Assembly (NCBI GenBank): GCA_949358305.1
Contig: OX442318.1
Location: forward strand, 10,646,517-10,710,516
Direction of reading: 5' to 3'
Source: Strigamia acuminata
Taxonomy: Eukaryota > Arthropoda > Chilopoda > Geophilomorpha > Linotaeniidae
DNA length: 64,000 bases
Below the pieces are notes generated by a model, which was not told where the DNA came from, searched no databases, and saw only the letters and a list, made by a program, of their open reading frames with translations. Position 1 is the first letter of the stretch; each line of letters begins with the position of its first letter. Below are positions 32,734-41,100 of this stretch, piece after piece. A program made the position numbers and the translations under genes.

Positions 32734-32739
32734 CGTAAG
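32734..32739 (+). promoter_or_regulatory. Possible splice donor for a subgenomic RNA
   Basis: CTTC/GTAAGT matches a strong donor. With the acceptor at about 33330-33347 (TCAAACGTTTCTGTAG, six bases before the ATG of the 891-codon ORF) it would remove the small 104-codon ORF. Such a splice would not bypass gag-pol; a donor in the 5' leader could use the same acceptor. Inference from sequence match only. Confidence 0.25.
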
Positions 32740-32757
32740 TGAAACAGTTAGTTTGAA

Positions 32758-33072
32758 ATGATTAGATTTGTCATGAAAAACAAACGGCCCATTCACAGAA
32801 TCATGGCCGAAGGTGGCGAAGGACCGCCCAACATTGATTCAGACTCGGAGCCCGAAAGAAATCTCGTGATGAATCCGCCCGACGAAATGTTAAACGAAGA
32901 TTTCGATCTGCAAAATCAGGTGAATATCGCCATTGAAAAACTTAAAAAAGCCGTTGAAATGTTGAAATCGGCTGACAAACGAATTTATAACCAAGCCCGA
33001 CGGACGCTCGAAAAATACCGAAAGTTCGTAAAAGCTGAGTCAGATCGTATTGAAAGTATGTTAAACGAATAG
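32758..33072 (+). CDS. Small accessory ORF of the gypsy element, 104 aa, unknown
   Basis: Lies 168 bp after pol. The N-terminus is basic (MIRFVMKNKRP), then comes an acidic segment (PNIDSDSEPERN), then a predicted amphipathic coiled coil from about residue 50 to the end (NVAIEKLKKAVEML-like heptads with alternating Lys/Glu). No cysteine, no membrane span. Its base composition and codon use match pol and the next ORF. I recognise no family. It could be an oligomerisation or regulatory factor of the element, or the N-terminal exon of a spliced longer product. Start chosen as the first ATG; a second in-frame ATG (MAEGGEG) is 14 codons in. Confidence 0.5.
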   Translation: MIRFVMKNKRPIHRIMAEGGEGPPNIDSDSEPERNLVMNPPDEMLNEDFDLQNQVNIAIEKLKKAVEMLKSADKRIYNQARRTLEKYRKFVKAESDRIESMLNE

Positions 33073-33352
33073 CTCGTTGAATTTCACGTAGTTACGTTCC
33101 ACTTTTCTATCACGAAAGTTGGCTAAAAAGGCCGAAAAAATTCAAGAAAAACTTTGTCAGTTCAAAAAATTATTTAACAAATTTCAAATGGCGCCATTTT
33201 TTATGATCATGTGACTTCGCCCGACGGCTAGTAAGCGTTGTGAGGGAGTTGCCATGACGACAGCGCTCAATTACCTTTTGCTAAAAAATATTTAGACAAA
33301 ATATTATTTACCAGTTAATAATTAAAACTTTCAAACGTTTCTGTAGATATTA

Positions 33353-36028
33353 ATGGCAATCAATCAGCCGTACGCGTTACCAGATTACGTACCCATGGTA
33401 ACAGGAATTTTTAGAGGCGAATTATCCGCCGAAGTCCGACGTTTACGACAACTTGGTCAGACGTGGGAGGATGTGAGACAAGAGTTCTCAAATGCCATCG
33501 CCGCACATTGGGGCTGTAGATGCCGAATTTGTGGACGGCTAATGGTGGCCGACCCCGTTTCCTGGAACCTAAGAATCGATCCGCCATCACCGTTGAGATC
33601 CAGATTGCTTTTTGGCTGGCTCTTTCCCACGGAGGAGGAAGACACGGACTTCTACGGGTTTTTCCGAATTGCACATGCCAAAAGGAACGACTATTTGGAT
33701 GCCATCTGGGAGAAACTCAAGGCCCGGAAGGATGAAGTTATGCGAAAGCTACAAGAAGAGCAGGCCTGGTGGGCCGATCGACGTAAACATTATGATTTGG
33801 CAGATCTCGCCAGTTCACAATACGAAATGCACATTCTGGGAATGGCCGGACATTTCGGCTACGCTCGTGCCCGATTCCGTGACTGGGAACGTCAAAGAGA
33901 CGCATATCACGACCATGATCGCAATGATAAGCGAGAGCGGTCGAGTTCAGTTGCATCAAATGAACCACGTGCCAAGATGACCTGTGGCAATCACCACAAT
34001 ACGGCTTTAAGAGCCGTTGATAATGTTTTGGAAGCCAGAGTTTCACGATGGGACGCGGCTTGCCGATACCCTGGAGGAGTGGATCCGTACGTCGCTCACC
34101 CGGGAACCAGACCAGATTTGCTTCGTGCCAACGGCCGACTCAAGCATCGTGCAGGCCGAAAAAACCGCGAAAAGTTAGAACGCGAACGCTTGGCCCTGAT
34201 GCCACCACCGCCCAAGGACGACGAATTGCCTGGCCGATGGGATCGCGAAGTAGAAGAGCATTCCATGCAAGTCACCCTTCGCAAAAAAGCAGCGTTGGAG
34301 CAGCAGCAAGCCGATTGGGATGCCTGCTTCCAATCGCCCGATGCAGAAGAACCAACGATAGGATCCAATGAGACTTTGATGTTAAATACACCGACGTCAG
34401 TGTCCGCCTTGGAGGGAGGAAGTTCCGCGGAAGTCCACATCGTAGACCGAAGCTACAGAATTTCGCCTCCAACAATGGCCGACAACACGGCCTGTGAATG
34501 GAAGAGCCTTCCAAACACACAAAAATCGAATGACCAGGCGAGTCACCGGCCAATCGATGGGCCGATTCCTGTAGAGTGTAGAGAGTACATGGATTCGATA
34601 AACCCAGACCCGAGTCTTCCAGAGCCTCGACTGCCCACAAGAAAATTCGGGATGGTTTCCCAAGTTTTGAAGAAGGGATTCGATCAGCATTATGACGCCA
34701 TGTGGCAAGGGTTCTGTGAAGCGCCGTTAGAGACTCAGGAGATTGAGTTGTCTGACATGGACTTATACCAAATAGCCCAAGTCACCGAGAGTCTGAAAGG
34801 TAGTCGTCGTGTCGCCGGCTTGCTAAACCGAATGGAGCCGACGGGACCCGACGACCCACGTTTGAACGAGTTACAGCGACAGCTTGTGCCGAGTTATCGG
34901 AGAATTTTGTTTCCCGGGGTGTTTGACAGCCCGAGACCAGGCTTCGCTGCTACAACATGCCTAAGAACGGCCGCCATGGCCGTTAAACCTGAATTTCTAG
35001 ATTGTTGGCGGTCCATCCAATTGGATCCGCCCACCATGTGCAGCGAATTGATGCGCCAAGTCGCCGTCATTGGGGAAAATCCGGCCGCATCGGCCATTCG
35101 TCTCCGACGCGAGTGGGACATGCGCAAAATCACTTTTCAGCAAGAACTGAAAACAATTCGACCGGCAGGAATGCCGCCGAGGGATCAGACGCCTAGAAGG
35201 AAGACGCCAGAAGCCACTTACACGCCAACTGCTGCCGCAATCGAAAGCCAAGCTGTTACCCAAACCACGACTGAACCGTCCAATGGTCATGTCGCCATGG
35301 AGATAGAAAATTTTGACGATCCTAGACCAGGACCAAGTCGAGGTCGAGCTACGACCTCAAGTTCAACCACGTTTTTCACGCACGTCGAAAACACCGATTC
35401 AGGGGCGCGACCCAAAACTCGACCGAAACCACGCGAAGCTTTGATCCTCCGGCCAGGGGGCCGATCTTGTTACATAAAACGTCCAGACGAGTCGGCTGCA
35501 GCGCCCAACCCGCCGACGCCACCAAGGAGCGTTCATTCGCCTATTCGAGCGCCCACTCCATCGCCCAAGAAGGACGATCCACCGAAATCAATTCAACCGG
35601 CGGATGGAGCTGCCGAAACCAAGAAGCAAGAGAGCAGCTCGATCTACATTATGCTGCGACAAACGTACCCAAGGCTCGAGATGCATCCGCATACGAGGAT
35701 TTTGCTCAAACACAACGTGGAGCTTTGCCACCACGTTTTCAACTGGCTCGAGCGGAAAATACGAAAGAAGAGGCCGTGGATGTTGCACCAACGGCTGATC
35801 CGAGCTCGCCGACGCCCGTCCAACCCGCAAGAATTTTACGAAATGGCGTTTGGAGATGACGCCTTATCCCGACTCATCCGAAGTGTGTGGATACACGTCA
35901 ACCCCGGCCTGTCATCTGGGCCGAATACGGGACAACCGTTTATCAATGTCAACGAGAGCGGAAATCCGTTGTCCGACGAGACGGACATGATGTCAATAGA
36001 CTTACCTTCACCCAAAACACCCGAGTAG
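33353..36028 (+). CDS. Large third ORF of the gypsy element in the env position, 891 aa, unknown
   Basis: Intact 891-codon frame between pol and the polypurine tract, where errantiviruses and retroviruses carry env. It does not look like an envelope: no N-terminal signal peptide, no hydrophobic membrane anchor, no furin-like site. Visible features: an N-terminal helix and a compact Cys cluster (C-x-C-x-x-C, residues 55-60, in WGCRCRICGRLM); a charged helical middle (about 100-330); a conserved-looking helical core around 420-620; a Pro/Ser/Thr-rich acidic-basic linker (about 640-770); and a basic helical C-terminal module (about 775-870) with RKIRKKRP. The composition suggests a soluble, possibly nucleic-acid-binding protein. 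The acceptor-like TTTCTGTAG six bases upstream of the ATG suggests expression from a spliced RNA. No homologue recognised. Confidence 0.65.
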   Translation: MAINQPYALPDYVPMVTGIFRGELSAEVRRLRQLGQTWEDVRQEFSNAIAAHWGCRCRICGRLMVADPVSWNLRIDPPSPLRSRLLFGWLFPTEEEDTDFYGFFRIAHAKRNDYLDAIWEKLKARKDEVMRKLQEEQAWWADRRKHYDLADLASSQYEMHILGMAGHFGYARARFRDWERQRDAYHDHDRNDKRERSSSVASNEPRAKMTCGNHHNTALRAVDNVLEARVSRWDAACRYPGGVDPYVAHPGTRPDLLRANGRLKHRAGRKNREKLERERLALMPPPPKDDELPGRWDREVEEHSMQVTLRKKAALEQQQADWDACFQSPDAEEPTIGSNETLMLNTPTSVSALEGGSSAEVHIVDRSYRISPPTMADNTACEWKSLPNTQKSNDQASHRPIDGPIPVECREYMDSINPDPSLPEPRLPTRKFGMVSQVLKKGFDQHYDAMWQGFCEAPLETQEIELSDMDLYQIAQVTESLKGSRRVAGLLNRMEPTGPDDPRLNELQRQLVPSYRRILFPGVFDSPRPGFAATTCLRTAAMAVKPEFLDCWRSIQLDPPTMCSELMRQVAVIGENPAASAIRLRREWDMRKITFQQELKTIRPAGMPPRDQTPRRKTPEATYTPTAAAIESQAVTQTTTEPSNGHVAMEIENFDDPRPGPSRGRATTSSSTTFFTHVENTDSGARPKTRPKPREALILRPGGRSCYIKRPDESAAAPNPPTPPRSVHSPIRAPTPSPKKDDPPKSIQPADGAAETKKQESSSIYIMLRQTYPRLEMHPHTRILLKHNVELCHHVFNWLERKIRKKRPWMLHQRLIRARRRPSNPQEFYEMAFGDDALSRLIRSVWIHVNPGLSSGPNTGQPFINVNESGNPLSDETDMMSIDLPSPKTPE

Positions 36029-36270
36029 GCCGATTGCGGCCAAAAAACATAAATAAATCTGGTTGTTTCCGAAAATAAGTCTTTTCGAGAAACGTTTATT
36101 TTCATGAATATCCCTTTCATTTAATTATTTAATCACCAATGTTTTCTTTTAATGCATGTATCTATTATTATATAACGAATATTAAAAAATATCTATGTCA
36201 AATCTGAAAAAAAAAAATTACCTGGTCTTGTTGTAATTAACTAAAAAACAAACGAAAAATTGTAAAAGTT

Positions 36271-36283
36271 AATTGGGGGGAAG
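36271..36283 (+). promoter_or_regulatory. Polypurine tract of the gypsy element
   Basis: AATTGGGGGGAAG abuts the TG of the 3' LTR. This is the plus-strand primer site expected at this position. Confidence 0.85.
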
Positions 36284-36739
36284 TGTTGCGATCTCAAATG
36301 TTCACTTCATTTGTAGAGAAGTTTTTCTACCACGTTTTTAAGATATTATTTATATTTTAACCATAATCATTAGAATTGTGTTTTTTGCCGTGCACCTGTT
36401 GCGCTTTTGGGCAATTGGCCCAGAAGCTGTAACGGCTGCCCTGGCATTTTGAGCCCTGGATTGGGGCGTTGCTAAGTCAATCCCCAAATTTTGCACCGTT
36501 GCTAGGGCTGAAGCGTGCCTTGGCACACGCCACGCCTGCGCACTGGCCGTTTTCCGGCCATATTCCGAGCAATAATTCGAATTATTACTCACTCTTTGCA
36601 TCACACTCATACCGTTCACACCGACACAGCTTTGTTCACTAACCAAAAACACTGTTTTGTCCGTGACCCGTGAGTTTGCCAAGTTTCAACCCGATTTGTT
36701 TGAACCAACGTTCAAACGAATCACTTTCCGAGCCGCGAA
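36284..36739 (+). repeat. 3' LTR of the gypsy element, first 456 bp (before the copia insertion)
   Basis: Identical by eye to 24274-24729 of the 5' LTR. It ends with the GCGAA (36735-36739) that was duplicated when copia inserted. The remaining 723 bp resume at 43849. Confidence 0.95.
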
Positions 36740-37285
36740 TGTTGGTCTACGGACCGTGTTTGTAGTCGATGTAAGACAGATTCGGCTTGTATTATCATTT
36801 TACCGGTGTATTTCTCAATTATTGCTTATTTACCGATCTTTTAAGTTGTTTATCATATTTTTGGTCATTTAGTCATTGTTTATGTATTTTAGCATGAGGC
36901 ACCATGCATTTGTTAGTTTTGGAAGTTACTTTGACTATTTTCCTAATTTGCAATGTTGTATTGCGACACAAGGTGTCGCTACTCACTCTCTCTCGAATCC
37001 AAGATGGCGCTGCACACGGAGTTGCTTGCCCATCCTTTTTCCCAACCTGATTTGGACCACTATGTAAGATATTTTGTTTATATTAAATCATTTTATTATT
37101 TGTATATGCTATTTGCATCATTCCACGGCATATAAGTGCTTGTGCACGGCCGTATCTTGCTCGAAACGTTTTCGGCGCGAGTATTCTGCGCGCGAGAATT
37201 TGCGAGCACTCTGCGAGTCGGGTTCCGACTCTGTTTTCGATTTTTCGCTCGTAATTCCGAGCTAATTTCCTCCTCCTCTGCTACA
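36740..37285 (+). repeat. 5' LTR of the copia element (546 bp)
   Basis: TGTTGGTCTACGG...CCTCTGCTACA. A TATA-like CATATAAG lies at about 37127-37134. The last bases, CCTCTGCTACA, mimic the 3' end of initiator tRNA-Met and are complementary to the PBS two bases downstream. Confidence 0.95.
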
Positions 37286-37287
37286 AT

Positions 37288-37303
37288 TGGTAGCAGAGGA
37301 TGG
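37288..37303 (+). promoter_or_regulatory. Primer-binding site of the copia element (initiator tRNA-Met)
   Basis: TGGTAGCAGAGGATGG is the exact reverse complement of the 16 3'-terminal bases (with CCA) of animal initiator tRNA-Met, as I know it from the human sequence. It starts two bases after the LTR. Unlike Drosophila copia, which uses a half-tRNA, this site reads from the very 3' end. Confidence 0.88.
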
Positions 37304-38184
37304 TTGCTATCCTCTGTTAGCACGCTTTCCACTAATTTTTGCCAAGAAATTCGCGATTTTCGCGATTCGCGGCAAATTTTTGCCTATTTTCAGATTCCGA
37401 CGTCGATTTCCGCCGATTTTCGTCCTTTTCGTTTTCGTAACGTCTTCGAGACGTTCATTCGACGTTCTACCGACGTTCTCCTGTCTAACTTTGCCGAAAA
37501 TTACGCGGGTTACGCGAATTTTCCGGCAAATCTTTATATTTTCAGATTTAACGCTGATTTCGCCGAGATTCCGACTCGTCACCGCCGACGAGGCGTGTTA
37601 TCATCTAGAAACGGGCAAAACCCGCTGTATTCACCCCGGTGTGTCTACAGTATCGTCGATTTATTTACCTTTCGACGATTTTTGGATTTTTCCTCGATTT
37701 ATTCGGGTCGAATGCGCTTTTCAGCCGCTTTTTCGAGAAAAGCGAGCAAACCCGTGTTTTCTACACGACGGTGTGGTGACCAGCCCACACAGAATCTCCA
37801 TTTCGCCTTCTTTATTTTTCAGGGTCGTATTATTATTATTGTTAGATTTAAGGGGGATTTTGGTGTGGGACATTTAGTATCCTCGGCGCCCTTCGCTCGA
37901 ATCCGGGCAAGCGTCGTTGTATTCCCCGATAGTGCTTGTCGTGGTACAAGTGAGGTTTCCCGCGGTTCCAGGCAACCGGTCGGACCCTCTCAGACTGGCT
38001 ATCGGGGGTTTTTTGATTTCTTCAGAAGGAATCGCCCCATTTACGGTTTCCGCTTTGAACCACGAGGGAGGTGTGTGTGTGTTGTGAAGTGCATCGTGTT
38101 CGTCAGTGCTCCGAATTTAGTGCGCCAATACCACTCTCGTCGCTTCTGTGATTTTTCGCGTTCTGTCTCGCCTTGGCTGCTATC
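37304..38184 (+). other. Long untranslated leader of the copia element
   Basis: About 880 nt between the PBS and the Gag ATG. It contains many TTTTCG/CGATTTT words and is open for a long way in one frame (37136-38236), but that frame lacks an ATG and overlaps the LTR, so I do not call it coding. Packaging and dimerisation signals would be expected here. Confidence 0.6.
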
Positions 38185-41100
38185 ATGCAAAAAGTCAGTG
38201 ATCCGACCAGCGGCAGAGTTCCCGTACTCGCTGTAGGGAATTACGACTCGTGGCAGAGGAGCATGCGAATGCTCCTCAAAGCAGAAGGATTGTGGCACCA
38301 CGTGACGGAAACCGAGGAAGTTGAATACCTAAAAACCGCATCGGAAAAGGAGAAAGTCAAATATCAGCGCAAGAAAGACAAGGCTCTCGGCCTCATTTAC
38401 TGTTTTGTCTCCGAGGCAAAGAAGTCGGCCCTTGATAATTGCGATACACCTAAACAATCTTGGGATAAGTTGGCGCAGATCTACGCTCCCAGCTCCCGCG
38501 CGCGCCAAGCCGCGATGCGCTGGGATTTCCTCGCTCTCCGACTTGGCCCGAACGAGGAAATGGCTGATTTCATCGCCCGCGTCGATTACCACGCCAGCCA
38601 ACTTAAGTCGGTGGGTGAACCAGTCTCAGATGTTCACCATTCGTATCAGTACTTACACCGCCTTCCGCCCGAGTATTCGCAAGCATCGTTTGCCATATAC
38701 CATTGGCCAGATGACCAGTTCATACCGGATAAAGTGTCCGAACAGCTTCTCTCCGAGTATATGCGCCTCAAATCAATCCATACGAACAATTCTCAGTCAG
38801 CATCGGCGCATACTTCCAACACTGGTCAATCTCGACGGAATCAATCCCGACCTCCGCGTGATATTTCGACGGTTCGATGTTTTAATTGTCAAGAACTCGG
38901 ACATTACGCCAACAAGTGCCCTCATCAGAAAGGCGATGGTCAGAACCGCCAGGCACCCGCTGCGCAAGTCCAACGCTCCTCTCGCAGTAAGAGCCGTCGC
39001 AGTAACAAGAACGCGTCGAAGCCGGAGGATCCCAAGCCACGGGGCAGTTCCAGGCCACGACGAGATGCAAATTTCTTCGTCAATTGTCCCCAGATCATCG
39101 AGCGTCCTATTGCACATTTTATGCAGTCAAATGAGTGGATCATTGACTGCGGGGCCACCGACCACATTTCTCATATTCGATCGTGGTTTTCGGACTTTGA
39201 ACAAATTACGCCATTCGACATCGAACTCGGACAGGGCAAGTCCAAAGTAACCGGACGTGGTAACGTGCGACTTCAGACCTCGATTGACAACTGTGACTGT
39301 TTTGTGACTCTACACAATGTCTTATTTGCACCGAACTTTGAGGCGAATCTTGTCTCCGTGAGCAAAATCGACAGAAACAAATTCCACATTGATATATATG
39401 ACGGGGAGGTTAATGTCTATCAATCCGACATTCGCTCATCAGTTCTCCGGGCGAAGGAAAAGGCTGGATTATATTACGTGGATGGACTTTGTGTGACCCC
39501 CGCTATTGCGACAACGGTTTCGCCGACTCTTCAGCCTGCACCAACAACTCCAGTCAAGATGCTGGTCACTTCTGAGGTTGATTTCGAGCCAATTCCGAAA
39601 CCGAAAAAGAAGTCAAAGACAAAAACTGAGCACATGACGGATTTTCGTATCGAGTTGCCATCTTTGGACGTCGTGAACGAAATTCCGACCCCAACTCCTA
39701 CTAATCCGTTATCGAACCTAAGTCCTACCCAAGCTCAACTCCCTCCTTCCGTCCCATCCCATTCCGACGTCATTCAGTCAATCCCGACGTCATCCATCCC
39801 TAAAACGAGTTCTCCACCTAAAAAGGAGACGGTTGCTGCTGCGGCATCAAGAAAAGACGCAACTGGACTGTGGCATAGTCGTCTTGGCCACCTCCACACC
39901 AAGTCAATGCGTCTTCTGGCAACCAATGATCAGGTCTACGGGATGGAACCGGCTGAAGTGTCCAAGGAGTTGGCATGCAACGACTGTCGACTTGCAAAGT
40001 CAATCCGTAAATCACACAAGCCGGATTTAAACCCAATTTCAACCAAAGCACTGGACCTTCTCCACATGGATGTCTGGGGACCATCAGAAACCACATCCAT
40101 TGGGGGAGCTCGTTTCGTATTCACGATAATTGACGACGCCACGCGATATTGTTGGATAACACCGATGGCACAAAAATCTCAAGTCTTCGGCATATTCAAG
40201 GATTTCGTCACCCGTATCGAATGCGTTGCAAGTACTCGTGTGAAGGCTATCCGTTCTGACCGTGGTGGAGAGTTCATGTCGAATGAATTCCTCGACTACC
40301 TTCGAGAGAAGGGCATCGAAGGTCAGCGTACCAACCCTAATTCACCCGCTATGAATGGAACGGCCGAACGAATCAACCGGACAATGGCCGAAAACGTGAG
40401 AGCTGTGTTAAACGAGACCAAACTCCCGGATGCGTTGTGGGCCGAATTGGCTGTGACATTCGCCTACATTAAAAACCGCTCTCCACATTCTCGTTTAAAC
40501 AATCAGGTTCCTTATATCCTGTGGCGACAGCGAGCCCTTTCATTGCGGCATCTACGACGAATAGGATCAAAATGTTGGGTGCATTTTACCGCACCGGGAC
40601 GCAAGAAGCTCCAAATGCGTGCCTGGGAGGGCTATGTTGTCGGATACGCAGTCGGAACGAGAGGATATCGCATTTGGAACCCATTGGATGATAAAATTAC
40701 CGAATCATGTCATGTCAGGATCGACGAAAGGATATCGTATCGCCGGTCTATTCGAAATGGCAACGGGAATCACCAATCTACGTTTGAATTCCCGGTTGAA
40801 AACGTTCAAAACTTCCCACAATCGACTGTATCGTTTGATGAAAACATCCAGTATCTTGACTGGCCAAAGGGATCGGACTCAGAGGATGAACACTCGTCGT
40901 CAGACGATGAGCCTGAGATGCCTCCGCTGGAAGAAAGTTCGAGCTCAGCCGCATCCGCTCAATTTATGACACCTGAGCGACAACTTCTTGAGGCGTGTGC
41001 TTTGAGATTGCCAAGCTCCGATAGTAATCTGGGTGATGACACGGATCGTGACGTTGATGATATAGACGAAGTTTCCCTTGTGCCTATGTCTACCTATACT

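Noticed and set aside
33353-36028. ORF3 as an envelope gene making the element an errantivirus
   Set aside because: No signal peptide, membrane anchor or cleavage motif is visible; position alone is not enough.
37136-38236. 366-codon open frame over the copia LTR and leader
   Set aside because: No ATG start, overlaps the LTR and the Gag start in another frame, and is composed of leader repeats. More likely an untranslated leader.
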